This document shows positions 22,344 through 34,072 of a stretch of DNA of 64,000 nucleotides, one piece after another. This DNA is from Hymenopus coronatus. Lineage: Eukaryota; Arthropoda; Insecta; Mantodea; Hymenopodidae. Below the pieces are notes generated by a model. The model was not told where the DNA came from, ran no database searches, and saw only the letters and a list, made by a program, of their open reading frames with translations. Position 1 is the stretch's first letter. Each line of letters starts with the position of its first letter. The translations under genes and the position numbers were made by a program. The DNA lies in contig CM060884.1 in assembly GCA_030762935.1 (NCBI GenBank), positions 73,845,196 to 73,909,195 on the forward strand, in the 5' to 3' direction.

Positions 22344-22559
22344 ATTTTATAGAGATTAAAAGCTCTGATCTTTTTTACGTGCACTAATGTTAACGCTGCT
22401 TTGCAGAAATAATTCCAATTAGATATATTAGCAACGATTCGAGAAAAGCCTTAAATTAAATTCTTACTGAGGGCCTAAGTAAGGAATGTTAACTGCCAAA
22501 AAGTGTTATTAAAGGAATTCAATTTTCATCAACCTAAAGGACTTGTAGAGGGCGTACAT
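22344..22559. other. Unassigned DNA
   Basis: No supported feature. Confidence 0.3.
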
Positions 22560-23141
22560 TTTTTACTTTCTCTAAACGTAATATGTACATAGTTTATAGA
22601 CAAGCTATTGCATTCCATCCAAAAATTCGATATTAAGATTTCACGGAAATATAAGTTTTAGGGTCCCCTGTATCCAAAAAAAGAATTTTCAGAAAAAGGT
22701 ACATGTGTGTCCGTGTGTCTGTGAACACGATAACTAAAACAGTGGGTAAAATACCAAACCTGGAATTTGAGTTTAGTATATTCCAGGGATGCGACATGAA
22801 GATTTATAGAAAAATCCCCCCACCCTAAACTACCTTTACATGGAATATTTCTCGAAAATTTGGATTTTCTCAAAAATGGCTTTAACGATTTTGATTATAA
22901 TATCTTATATTATACATATTTACTTGACAAATAAAATTAATATTTTAAATTTTCTGGGAATAGCCTCTTAAGACAACTTTATTCTGGATGCATTTTACGG
23001 AATTGCACATAACTGTTAACCGTTACAGATGGAAAAAGCTTACCACACAAAAATGTAGAGCACGTTAGAACACACAACTTATCTTATATTCAGTTTTTTC
23101 GTGGAGTTGATCGTTTTTTAGATATTCCTTGTTATGGTTTC
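22560..23141 (+). mobile_element. HER, R end lost
   Basis: L hairpin (slightly changed), GT tract, and body up to the TTGTTATGGTTTCAGC block, then cut by a SINE S1 tail fragment. Confidence 0.85.
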
Positions 23142-23190
23142 AGCGGCCGTGCGGAAGGCCAAAGCTCCTTGTGAGCAGTCGCGCCATTAC
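23142..23190 (+). mobile_element. SINE S1 tail fragment
   Basis: GCGGCCGTGCGGAAGGCCAA and GCTCCTTGTGAGCAGTCGCG align with the 3' part of the S1 SINE at 20540-20580. Confidence 0.6.
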
Positions 23191-23566
23191 AACGCTATTA
23201 CTCTATTACTAATGTTAACACTACTGACACTACCGCTTTCCCCCGAACTTCCTGTTCCTGAATTTCAAAGCAACCACTCTCTTTCACGTTTTTTGACGAG
23301 GAGTGTGGCAGAGGGGTCATTTCGTGGAGGTGACTGCGCTATGGAAATAAAACTCTCGGTGTTGGGATGACGTTAGTGTTTGTCTGAGTGACGGGCTCCT
23401 GACGCTCCCCGCGTCGAGATGAAGAACTACTAGTGAACTATAAGGGACCCTCCACTACGGCTCACTTCTTGTCCGAATGTCGGCCGCCCTCTTAAATTAC
23501 ACTCACCTCATCCTTCCTCCAAGAGTCTGACGTAAAATAAGACCAGCTACAGTGTGAAATACTCCT
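23191..23566. other. Unassigned DNA upstream of the trinucleotide-type array
   Basis: GC content is closer to average than the neighbours. I recognise no gene. Confidence 0.3.
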
Positions 23567-24975
23567 CCGTAGTAATACTACTACTGCTACTACCACTACC
23601 ACTACCACCAACACCACTACAACTACAACTACCACTACCACTACAACCACTACCACTACAACCACTACCACTACAACTACCACTACCACTACAACTACCA
23701 CTACCACTACAACTACCACTACCACTACAACTACCACTACCACTACCACTACAACTACCACTACCACTACAACTACCACTACCACTACCACTACAACTAC
23801 CACTACCACTACCACTACAACCACTACCACTACAACAACCACTACCACTACAACTACCACTACCACTACCACTACAACTACCACTACCACTACCACCACT
23901 ACCACTACAAATACCACTACCATTACCACTACCACTACAACTACCACTACCACTACAACTACCACTACCACTACAACTACCACTCCCACTACAACTACCA
24001 CTACTACTACCACTACCACTATAACTACCACTACCACCACTACCACTACAAATACCACTACCATTACCACTACAACTACCACTACTACTGCTACTACCAC
24101 TACCACTACAACTACCACTACCACTACAACTACCACTACCACCACTACCACTACAAATACCACTACCATTACCACTACAACTACCACTACTACCACTACC
24201 ACTACAACTACCACTACCACCACTACCACTACCACTACAAATACCACTACCATTACCACTACAACTACCACCACTACCACCAACACCACTACAACTACCA
24301 CTACCACTACTACCACTACCACTACAACTACCACTACCATTACCACTACAACTACCACCACTACCACTACCACTACAACTACCACTACCATTACCACTAC
24401 CACTACCACTACTACCACTACCACTACAAATACCACTACCATTACCACTACAACTACCACCACTACCACCAACACCACTACAACTACCACTACCACTACC
24501 ACCACTACCACTACAACTACCACTACCACTACCACTACCACTACCACTCCCACTACAACTACCACTACTACTACCACTACCACTATAACTACCACTACCA
24601 CCACTACCACTACAAATACCACTACCATTACCACTACAACTACCACTACTACTGCTACTACCACTACCACTACAACTACCACTACTACCACTACCACTAC
24701 AACTACCACTACCACCACTACCACTACCACTACAAATACCACTACCATTACCAGTACAACTACCACCACTACCACCAACACCACTACAACTACCACTACC
24801 ACTACTACCACTACAACTACCACTACCACTACAACTACCACCACTACAACTACCACTACCACCACTACCACTACCACTACCATTACTACTACTACCGCTA
24901 CCGCTACCACTACAACTACCACTACCACTACCATTACCACTACCCCTACCACTACAACTACCACTACTACCACTA
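23567..24975. repeat. (CTACCA)/(ACC,ACT)n microsatellite, left block
   Basis: About 1.4 kb built from CTA, CCA, CAA and CAC triplets, with short higher-order patterns (for example ACTACAAATACCACTACCAT recurring several times). Its minus-strand reading is a 493-codon Val-rich frame, an artefact of the triplet period. Confidence 0.95.
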
Positions 24976-26100
24976 CCCTGCAGATGAATCCCTCATACGC
25001 ATAGACAGGTGGATGAAGGCCAACAAATTAATTCTTGCGCCACAAAAAACGGAAGCTGTGATCCTAAAAGGGCCAAAAGAACGGCCAGATGTGAGTTTCA
25101 GGATAGGCAATACTGATGTTAAGCCAAAAAAGTCAGTGAGATATCTAGGTGTCCTATTGGGTGATGGTGGAAATTTTGGTGAGCACGTTAGAACAATCAA
25201 CAAGAAGGCCGAAGAGAGAACAGCGGCACTGAGTAGACTAATGCCGAATATTGGGAGAACTGTAAAAAGGCAAATTTTATGTAGCGCAATCTATTCTGTG
25301 CTGTTATATGCCGGCTCAATATGGCACACTGCATTAAGAAAAGAAATGTACCGAAACCATCTGGCCAGAGTACAGCGGAAATTATTATTAAGGGTGGTAA
25401 ATGGGTATCGAACCATATCGACCAAAGCCCTACAGGTCATCTCAGGAGCAGTACCCATAGATCTGTTAGTAAAAGAGAGAAATATCTTAGAAGAAAAAGT
25501 TGGTTCCACTAATGCAGACAAAAGAAATATAAGACAACAAATCATAGAAGAGTGGCAAGAGCGGTGGCATGAGATCATGGAAGTGGCACAATGGACGAAG
25601 AAAATTATCCCAGAATATTTATATGTGGCTATTATGTAAGCACAGATCATTAGATTATTTCATGACGCAGGTACTATCTGGTCATGGAAGATTTAGGTAC
25701 TACGCAAAAAAAAAAAAAAAAAATGGGGAAAACGAATACGGAGAAATGCAACTACTGCCCAGAAACTGATACCGCGGAGCACACGCTACTCCACTGCCCA
25801 AGATGGGAGATCAATAGGAGCTCACACAAAACTGGGTAAAATTATAACAGTAGATAATTTAGAGCAGACCATTACTGGCAGTACAAAAGCATGCAATACA
25901 GTAAAAGAACTATGTAAAGAAATTATGGAGGCAAAGGAAACAGAGGAAAGACAGTAACTGACAATACACATAGACAGCTGCCATTTTGATGAAGTGCGAC
26001 AAGCAGTTACGAAATGGTAAGCGGTTAGACAGTGTTTTTTTTTAGTTGGTAAAAATCCAACTCGCCAGGAGGGCGTCTTAAAAAGATTTTTTCCACTGTC
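24976..26100 (+). pseudogene. R1-clade-like non-LTR retrotransposon, 5'-truncated, inserted in the microsatellite
   Basis: An RT C-terminal portion is open from about 24980 to 25639. It begins ADESLIRIDRWMKANKLILA and has the block SVRYLGVLLGDGGNF, then the thumb-like region ending near PEYLYVAIM. A frameshift across an A-run (25707-25724) follows. Another frame then encodes the zinc knuckle C-N-Y-C-P-E-T-D-T-A-E-H-T-L-L-H-C (CX2CX7HX4C, about 25746-25800), which R1-type elements carry after RT. A 3' UTR ends in an A-rich run (26101-26127). The YADD box, endonuclease and ORF1 are absent through 5' truncation. Microsatellite of the same type lies directly on both sides. R1 versus related I-superfamily clades is my inference from motif style. 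Confidence 0.8.
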
Positions 26101-26127
26101 TAAACAAAAAAAACAAACAAAAAAACT

Positions 26128-26950
26128 ATCACTACCACTACCACCACTATCACTACCACCACCACTACCACTACCACTACCACTGCAACTACCACTACTA
26201 CTACCACTACCACTACCACTACCACTGCAACTACCACTACTACTACCACTACCACTACCACTACCACTGCAACTACCACTACTACTACCACTACCACTAC
26301 CACTACCACTGCAACTACCACTACTACTACCACTACCACCACCACTACCACTACCACTACAACTACCACTACCACTACCACCACTACCACTACCACTACA
26401 ACTACCATTACCACTACAAATACCACTAACACCACTACCTCTATCACTACCACTACTACTACCACTACCACTACCACCACCACTACGACTACCACCACCA
26501 CCACCACTACCACCACCACTACCACCAACACCACCACTACCACTACCACCACTACCACCACCACCACTACCACCACCACTACCACCACCACCACCACCAC
26601 CACCACCACCACTACCACTACCACCACCACTATAACTAACACTAACACTATCACCACTACCACTACCACTACCACCACTACAACTACCACCGCTAACACT
26701 ACCACCATCACTACCACCACCACTAACTCTACCACTAACACTACCATTACTACCACTAACACTACCACCACCACTAACACTAACACTGACACTACCACCA
26801 CCACTAACTCTACCACTAGCACTACGGCCACCACTAACACTACCACTACTACCACTAACACTACCACTACTACCACTGACACTACCACTATTACCACTAA
26901 CACTACCATTACTACCACTACCACCACCATCACCAACAGCACTACCCTGC
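26128..26950. repeat. (CTACCA)/(ACC,ACT)n microsatellite, right block
   Basis: Continuation of the triplet repeat after the retrotransposon. It includes four near-identical 58-bp modules at the start (ACCACTGCAACTACCACTAC pattern, about 26160-26335) and more AAC-interrupted units toward the right end. Confidence 0.93.
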
Positions 26951-27589
26951 TACCACTACTGCTGCTGCACACAATTCATTATTGGTATGATATTTTTTAT
27001 ATTTTTCTGGAAACTACCCATTGGAATTTCCTAATTTTGCGGAGACCGTATTAGAACTGAAAAAAATAAGATTTTGTCACCTCCGTGTTGAACAGGTTGC
27101 ACTGTATTAAGATGGTACAGTATATTTTACGATGTCACAAAGAAAATCACAACAATTCTACACAAGTAGTTTTAATGAGAACATGTAAAGTATCTGGACC
27201 ATTAATAAAGCTTAAAGTTTTTGAGGCTTGCTGGACCAAAGGGATGCTGCTTGAGGAACGGCGCGCTTAGCAGGCCCATCAACGGACCGCGGTACTAAGC
27301 TGAGATAATGAGATTTTCGTCCTCGCTGCTTCTAATCCAATTCAGACTTGATGCGGGTGCTTGGCCAGGCCTGGTGTATTCTGCCTTGCAGATGAAGTCA
27401 GGTCCTCTGACTTAGCACATCTGTCTCACGGACAGGACTGCTATTACTGATGTTAGAACTCCAGGGATCCGTCACAAAAGATTCAGCTCGTGAAGAACCA
27501 GTCTGTAAAGATCATTAACGTGTTCAGTAGCAAAGAAGATTCCCAACACTTAGTCAGATATCTCTTTAAGGGGAAACAGAAGTTCTTTC
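26951..27589. other. Unassigned DNA
   Basis: No supported gene or repeat recognised. Confidence 0.35.
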
Positions 27590-27715
27590 TACTTTCTCTA
27601 GCAGTATGTACATATAAATTACATATTAGCTAGGCAGAGTATTGTATTCCACCCAAATATTCGATACCGAGATTTAGTCAGAAGTACACGTAATAACGTA
27701 CACCGTACACAAAAA
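27590..27715 (+). mobile_element. HER fragment, L end
   Basis: L hairpin (expanded and changed) through the CGATACCGAGATTT block, stopping at an A-rich stretch where the next, reversed HER begins. Confidence 0.65.
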
Positions 27716-27717
27716 GA

Positions 27718-28576
27718 ATCTGATGTGTTCCATTCACATGACTTTCTCTACATCTTTGCAAAAAATTATTGCTAGACAGCTTATGCTTCTATTTACTTCA
27801 TGCTAATCGAGAAAAAATTAGTAGACATAGTCTTATTACTTGCTTCCTTATAAGTAGAAGCGAAATAAGGGAGAAGCATAGGTTAAAGTGATAGTCAAGA
27901 GCTGGTTGCGATATGGCAGAAGCTCCTTTGTTTGTGTGGACAGGAGTTGACAAATTCTTGTATGAGAAAATTATATTTTTACAGCTGAAATCAATAACAA
28001 GAAATATTTCAAAAACGATAAACTCCACGAAAAAAAATATAAATAAATTGTTTGTTTTATCGTGATCTACATTTCTTGTGTGGTAAGTTTTTGTCTATCT
28101 CTTACGGTTTACCAAAATTCAGTAAATATCATCAAGAATAAAGTAGTCTTCAGAGGCTATTCGCAGAAAATTCAAGATATACATTTTATTTGTCAAGTAA
28201 ATATTTTAAATATACGAGATGCTAATCAAAATCGTTAGTCACTTTTAACAAAATCAAAATTTTCAAATATTTTTCCATGTAAATGGTGGTTTGGGGTGGG
28301 CCGATTTTCTTGAAAATCTTCGTGTCACATCCTTGGAAGATACCAAACTTAAATACCAAATTTGGTTTTTAACAGTATTTTCATTTTTGAGCTATGCTGC
28401 TCACAGACACACACAGACAGAGAGACACACACACGGACATTTTTCTAAAAATGCTTTTTTGGATTTAAAAGTTCTCAAAACATATACTTCTGGTAAAATC
28501 TCGGTATCGACTTTTTGGGTGCAATACAATACCTTCTCTATACACTATGTAGGTATATAGTACGTGTAAGAAACTA
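27718..28576 (-). mobile_element. HER, near full length
   Basis: R end TCTGATGTGTTCCATTCACA, subterminal ACTTTCTCTAC, CA/GA tract at 28405-28436, terminal hairpin, and end GTGTAAGAAACTAAA. Confidence 0.9.
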
Positions 28577-29345
28577 AAAAACCAAACACCATTACTTGTC
28601 CAGTATGTGCCTTTTTTATTTTCTCCCTATCTGAAATATGTTAATAGTTGTAGCTGTGGAAAGAACGTAACATTGTATGTATAGGAAGGAGTATTCATGT
28701 AGCTGTGATAGATTCCAGTTACGGAACGTGAAGCGTAATTCGTCCATTAACAACATAATGAGTGGCGTTAAAACTCGGCGGTATTAGAAATGAAGTAAGA
28801 GCACTTTTACCCGGCTTGCATTTTACATGACAGTTGAAGCTATATCTACGTAACACGCGGAAAATGTCGGCGGCCGAGCTGAAACAACGGACTGCGCCGG
28901 AAACACTTTCTTTTAACGAGGTTTTAATGACTCCAGCTTTGAGATTCCAAATGGGGTTCCTTCTATTCTGAGTACAGTGCATAGAATGGGCAGTATATGT
29001 GCAAAACTCCCTCCTCTGTGTAAATCTTTAGCGAAGGAGCGCTTCACGTTTTCACAAGCTTTCCTGTGGTCTTGCAAAGTACAGTTTTGGGTTTTGGATA
29101 TTTGTATGATAAATTCATTTTAGTCGAATTATGAAAATAATGATTTACAGTTGTAAACAATGTATTACATTCAATGCCTTCTGTATATATAGTTATAGCT
29201 TAACGTCCTCTAACCTGGTTGGTCATATCGGACGATAATTGAAATTGAGTAAATTGATGAAATGATGCTCAAATGATCTCGGCGTCCATGGAACATAAAG
29301 TTACTAGACATTCGTCTTCTAAGGTTAAGGGAAAACCCCGAAAAA
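28577..29345. other. Unassigned DNA with a repeat-like 3' part
   Basis: I see nothing firm in 28577-29150. The stretch at about 29190-29345 (TTAACGTCCTCTAACCTGG, then GGAAAACCCCGAAAAAAACC) resembles the 3' part of a common insect interspersed repeat that leads into a tRNA-like segment. This is from general familiarity only. Confidence 0.35.
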
Positions 29346-29607
29346 AACCTTATCCGCGTAACTCGCCCTTAGCGAGATTCGTACTCGTGACCTTTTGGAT
29401 GTGAGGCTGATTCTGTATTATTGTCCAATCAAAAATTCTACACTGAGAAATACTGTATATATATTTGTATTTAGCGGCCCTCAGAATGTTTGATTTCCAG
29501 TATTTCTCAGTGTAGAATTTTTGATTGGACAATAATACAGAATCAGCCTCACATTCAAAAGGTCACGAGTACGAATCTCGCTAAGGGCGAGTTACGCGGA
29601 TAAGGTT
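29346..29607. repeat. Near-perfect foldback: 110-bp arms, 42-bp loop
   Basis: Left arm 29346-29455 and right arm 29498-29607 are reverse complements with a single mismatch (G at about 29398 in the left arm against an uncorrected partner). The loop at 29456-29497 is AT-rich. The right arm read forward contains GTCACGAGTACGAATCTCGC, a B-box-like motif, so the arms look tRNA/SINE-derived. The high arm identity implies a recent origin or ongoing arm-to-arm conversion. Confidence 0.95.
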
Positions 29608-29630
29608 ATAAATATATATATTTAGAAACA

Positions 29631-29903
29631 ATCCGAGGTGTTCCATTCACATGCCTTTCTCCAAATCTCTGCAACAAATTATTGCTAAAAAGTTAATGCT
29701 TCTATTTACTTCATGCTAATCGAGAAAAAATTAGCAGAATTAGTCCTATTGCTTGCATCCTTGTAAATAGATGCGAGATAAGGGAGTGCCATAGGTTAAA
29801 GTGATAGTCAAAAGCTGGTTGCTATGTGACTGAATTTCCTTTGTTTATATAGACAGGTCTTGATAAATTCCTGTATGAGAAAAGTATAAGCTTTTTAAAG
29901 CTA
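29631..29903 (-). mobile_element. HER interrupted copy A, first part
   Basis: R end CCGAGGTGTTCCATTCACAT to AAGCTTTTTAAAGCT. It continues at 31052-31681. The interruption holds a SINE and another HER. Confidence 0.85.
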
Positions 29904-30190
29904 ATTGTAACCCTCCATGGTTTAATGGTTACCATGCTAACTTCGTATACCCAAGGTGCCGGGTTCAAATCCGGCGGAGGACAATGGATTTTTTGGGGTG
30001 TAAAAATCCTTAGCATGGCTTCCTTTGGAACGGAAGTATCGTGGATCCCGTATCGTAGATTTACGGCACGTAAAAGAACCTCAAGCCTGATAGAGGCCTT
30101 TGAGAAAAATTAAGCGGTCTTTCACGCCCAGTATAGAATGGGACTCTGAGAACCACAGCAGTTAAATAACACGCCATTTACCTTTTCTTT
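29904..30190 (+). mobile_element. tRNA-derived SINE (family S2), second copy
   Basis: Aligns with 22030-22333: head ACCCTCCATGGTTTAATGGT, then GCCGGGTTCAAATCCGGCGG (B box), body GGCACGTAAAAGAACCTCAA, and end CACGCCATTTACC with a T-rich tail. The direct repeat TTTTTAAAGCT (29892-29902 and 31051-31061) is best read as its target duplication, the right half being displaced by a HER that later inserted in the SINE's T-tail. Confidence 0.85.
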
Positions 30191-31050
30191 TTTACTTTCT
30201 CTACACGTACTATGCACATAGTATACAGAGAAGGTATTGTATTGTACCCAAAAATTCGATACCGAGATTTCACCGGAAATAAATGTTTTGAATCCAAAAA
30301 GAGCATTTTTGGAAAAAGGTCCGTGTGTGTGCGTGTGTGTGTGTCTGTGTGTCTATGTGTCTTTGGACAGCATAGCTCAAAAACGAAAAGACCGTTAAAT
30401 ACCAAACTTGGTATTTAAGTACGGTATCTACCAAGGATTCGACACGAAGATTTTCAAGAAGTTCCCCCACCCCCAACTACCCTTTACATGGAACTTTTTC
30501 GAAAATTTTGATTTTCTCAAAAATGGCTCTAACGATTTTGATTAAAATATCGTATATTAAAGATATTTACCTGACAAATAATATGTATATCTTGAATTTT
30601 CTGGTAATTCCCTCTGAAGACTACTTTATTCTGTATGGATTTTGCATAACTACTAAACCGTAAGAAATGGGCAAAAAATTACGACACAAGAAATGTAGAG
30701 CACATTAAAACACAGAATGTATGTTATATACATTTTTTTCGAGGAGTTGATGGTTTTTAATATTTTCCTTGTTTTTGGTTTCACCTTTTAAAAACTTGTA
30801 CTTTTCTCATACAGGAATTTGTCAACTCGTGTCCATAAAAATAAGGAACTTCAGTTACCTAAAACCAGCTTTAGACTCCACTTTAACCTATGATACTCCC
30901 GTATTTTGCTTCTACTTACAAGGAAGTAAGAAATAAGACTATTTCTGCTAATGTTTTCTCGATTAGCATGAAGTCAATAGAAGCATGAGCTTATTAACAA
31001 CAATTTGTTATACAGAATTAGAGAAAGTCATATGAATGGAACACATACGA
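30191..31050 (+). mobile_element. HER, near full length, inserted in the SINE tail
   Basis: L hairpin at 30191-30230, GT tract at about 30323-30360, body, and R end ATGGAACACATACGA merging into a T-run. Both ends abut T-runs and no target duplication of its own is visible, which defines the element's boundaries. Confidence 0.92.
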
Positions 31051-31051
31051 T

Positions 31052-31681
31052 TTTTAAAGCTGAAATCATTAACAAGTACTATGTCCAAAATTGCCAAATC
31101 CACGCTAAAAATTATATAACAAATAATTCATATATCATGTGTTTTAATGTGCTCTACATTTTTTGTGTGGTAGGTTTTTGTCCTTCTCTTACCTTGTAGT
31201 AGTTATGCAAAACTTCGTAAAATTTATCCAGAATAAAATAGTCATCAGAGGCTATTTCCCAAAAATTCAACATGTACATATTGTTTGTCAGGTAAATATA
31301 TTTAATATACGATATTTTAAGTCAAAATCGTTGGTGCCATTTTTGGGAAAATCAACATTTTTGAACTTTTTTCCATGTAAAGTGTAGTTGGTGTTGAGGG
31401 GGTTTTCTTGAAAATCTTCGTGTCGCATCCTTGGAAGATACCAAACTTAAATACCAAGTTTGGTATCAACCGTCCTTTCTTTTTGAGCTATGCTGTCCAC
31501 AGACACATAAACACACAGATAGACAGGCACACACACACACGCGGAACTTTTTCCAACAGCGCTTTTTGGATTGAGGAGGACCCAAAACATGCATTTCCGA
31601 TGAAATCTCGGTATGGAATTTTTGGTTGCATTACAATACCTTTTCTATACACTATATACATAGTACTTGTAGAGAAAGTAA
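31052..31681 (-). mobile_element. HER interrupted copy A, second part
   Basis: Resumes with TTTTAAAGCTGAAATCATTA and runs to the CA tract (31501-31541), terminal hairpin and GTAGAGAAAGTA. Confidence 0.85.
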
Positions 31682-31689
31682 AAATATAT

Positions 31690-31845
31690 ATTTAGAAAAA
31701 GGTATGTGCGATTGTCTTATCTATAGTCTGAGATTATATGTGTATATATAAACAACATAAATCAAATACGAAAAGCCGGTTAAATAGTAAACATGTATTT
31801 AAGTTCAGCATTTTCCAAAGTTGTGACACCAAGATTTATAAGAAA
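31690..31845 (+). mobile_element. HER fragment (middle)
   Basis: Plus-strand body piece (AATCAAATACGAAAAGCCGG, AAGTTCAGCATTTTCC), ending where an oppositely oriented HER starts. Confidence 0.6.
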
Positions 31846-31846
31846 T

Positions 31847-32110
31847 ATCTGTTGTGTTCCATTCGCATGATTTTCTCTGTATATCTGTAACAAATTATTG
31901 TTAATAACCTTATTCTTCTATCTGCTTCATACTAAGCGATATGAACATTAGAACAAACGCCGTATTACTTAGTTCCTAATAAGCAATAAGGGAATACACT
32001 TCACTAAATCCACAGTCAAATGTTTTAAAAGCTGGCTGATATGGAATTGAAATCCGTTTCCTGCGTGGTCAGGAGTTCACAAGTTCCCGTATGAGAAAAA
32101 CTTTAAGTTT
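31847..32110 (-). mobile_element. HER interrupted copy B, first part
   Basis: R end ATCTGTTGTGTTCCATTCGC to ACTTTAAGTTTT. It resumes at 32973. The interruption is at the same T-run of the element as in copy A. Confidence 0.82.
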
Positions 32111-32970
32111 TTGCTTTCTCTACACGTACTATGTACATAGTGTCTAGAGAAAGTATTGCTTTCCACCCAAAAGTTTGATACCGAGATTTCACCGGAAATA
32201 CATAATTTGGGTCTCCCTGAATCCAAACAAAGCATTTTCAGAAAAAAGTGTGTGTGTGTGTGTCTGTGGACAGTATAGCTCAAAAACCAAAAGACCGGTG
32301 AATACCAAACTTGGTATTTAACTTTGGTATCTTCCAAGGATGCGACACGAAGATCTTTAAGAAAACCCCCCCACTCCCAACTACACTTTAAATGGGACTG
32401 CTTTCGACGATTTTGAATTTCTTAAAAATGGCTCTAACAATTTTGATTAAAATATCATATATTAAAGATATTTACCCCGCAAATAAAATGTATGTCTTGA
32501 ATTTCCTGGGAATATCGTCTGAAGACTACTTTATTCTGGATCAATTTTACGCAATTTTGCAGAACTGCTAAACCATAAGAGATGGACAAAATCTTACCAC
32601 ATCAAAAATGTAGGCATGTTAAAACACACAATTTATGTAATATACTTTTTTTTTCGTGGAGTTGATCGTTTTTTAGATATTACTTGTTTTGGATTTCAGC
32701 TTTGAAAAACGTATACTTTTCTCATACAGGAATTTGTCAAGTGCTGTCCATACAAACAAAGGAACTTCAGTCACATAACAACTAACTATTGACTATCACT
32801 TTACCTATGGTGCTCCCTTATTTCACTTCTGCTTACAAGGAATCAAGTAATAAGACTATTTCTGCTATTTTTTTCTCGATTAATATGAGGTCAATAGAAG
32901 GATAAGCTTTCAAAGAATAATTTGTTTCGAAGATGTAGAGAAAGTTATGTGAATGGAACACATTAGATTT
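32111..32970 (+). mobile_element. HER, near full length, nested in copy B
   Basis: L hairpin with ACTATGTACATAGT, GT tract (32251-32266), body, and R end GAACACATTAGATTT. It is flanked on both sides by T-runs belonging to the host copy. Confidence 0.92.
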
Positions 32971-32972
32971 TT

Positions 32973-33392
32973 TAAAACTGAAACCAATAACAAAGAGTGT
33001 CTCATATACGGTAAATTCCACGAAAAAAAAATGTATATCATAAATTGTGTGGTTTAACTTGATCCACATTTTTCTTATGTAAAATTCCATAAAATCCATT
33101 CAGAACAAAGAGGTATTCAGAGACTAATCCCAGTAAATTCAAAATATACATTATGTTTGGGAGTTTGCCATAAACATATCTTAAATATAAGGTATCTTAA
33201 TCAAAGTCGTTACAGCCATTTTTGAACCTCAAAATTTTCGAAAATTGGTCGTTGACTGTGGGCAGTTTTGTTTTTGAAACTCCCTGGAAGACACTGAATA
33301 TAAATATCTAGTGTGGTATTTAACAGAATTTTGGTTTTTGAGCTCTGCGGCCCACAGGCACAAGCCCGGGCAGTTTTTTAAAAATGCTTTTT
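32973..33392 (-). mobile_element. HER interrupted copy B, second part
   Basis: From AAACTGAAACCAATAACAAA to the CACAGGCACAAGC tract and TTTTTTAAAAATGC. The L terminus is missing. Confidence 0.8.
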
Positions 33393-33500
33393 TAATTTCT
33401 CTTTTTATATAGTAAATAGAGAAAGTATTGCATTCCACCCGAACGTTCGATACCGGAAATACATATTTTGGGTCTCCCTGAATCCAAAAATACCAGGCCT
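33393..33500 (+). mobile_element. HER fragment, L end
   Basis: Damaged hairpin (TTTATATAGTAAATAGAG), then GTATTGCATTCCACC to GGTCTCCCTGAATCC. Confidence 0.65.
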
Positions 33501-33972
33501 ATGCGAATATCCGTTTTGTATCGCAGTTTATTTGATTCTAAGAAAATGGAAAGCTTCTAAATACCACGTTTTGGGGTCATAAAGCCAAGGCTGGGATATA
33601 TACATCATCAGAGGAACGACTATGTCATAAATACACTGCAGACTTCCATCTTGAGCTAGAATGATATCTGCTATTGGTTTACACGGCAGCAGCAGGCGCA
33701 TCTCTTTCACAAGGTTATTATTGCGGCAAGAGATAATTCAACAGTCTACAGATGTAATTTATTATTCGACTGGAGTGATATGCGAGATGATATATTCATG
33801 AGAACACAGGCGGCTGAAGAAATTAAAAGCGACTACACTTGCAGCATCTGGCTCACAAATCCCTCTTGCCATTAACTTGCTTTACTTCTACTCAAGATAT
33901 TTTTGTTAGCGTGGATATATCAAGTGCTCACTGAACAGGAGACGATTTGGATTTCCTGGAGTGTTTTTCTTT
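33501..33972. other. Unassigned DNA
   Basis: No supported feature. Confidence 0.35.
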
Positions 33973-34072
33973 ATTACTTTCGCTTAATGTACACGTACAT
34001 AGTGTACAGAGAAGGAATTGTATTGCAACCAAAGAGATTTCACCAATTTAGGACGCCTTGAACTAAAAAAAA
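33973..34072 (+). mobile_element. HER fragment, L end
   Basis: Hairpin remnant ACGTACATAGTGTACAGAGA to GAACTAAAAAAA, followed immediately by a reversed copy. Confidence 0.6.

Noticed and set aside
23492..24973. 493-codon Val-rich frame on the minus strand, and a Leu/Pro-rich frame on the plus strand
   Set aside because: They are translations of a triplet microsatellite, with no non-repetitive protein sequence.
25321..25512. Extra frames overlapping the R1-like RT
   Set aside because: They are shadows of the real RT frame at 24980-25639.
26100..26972. 290-codon Val-rich frame on the minus strand
   Set aside because: Same triplet-repeat artefact on the other side of the retrotransposon.
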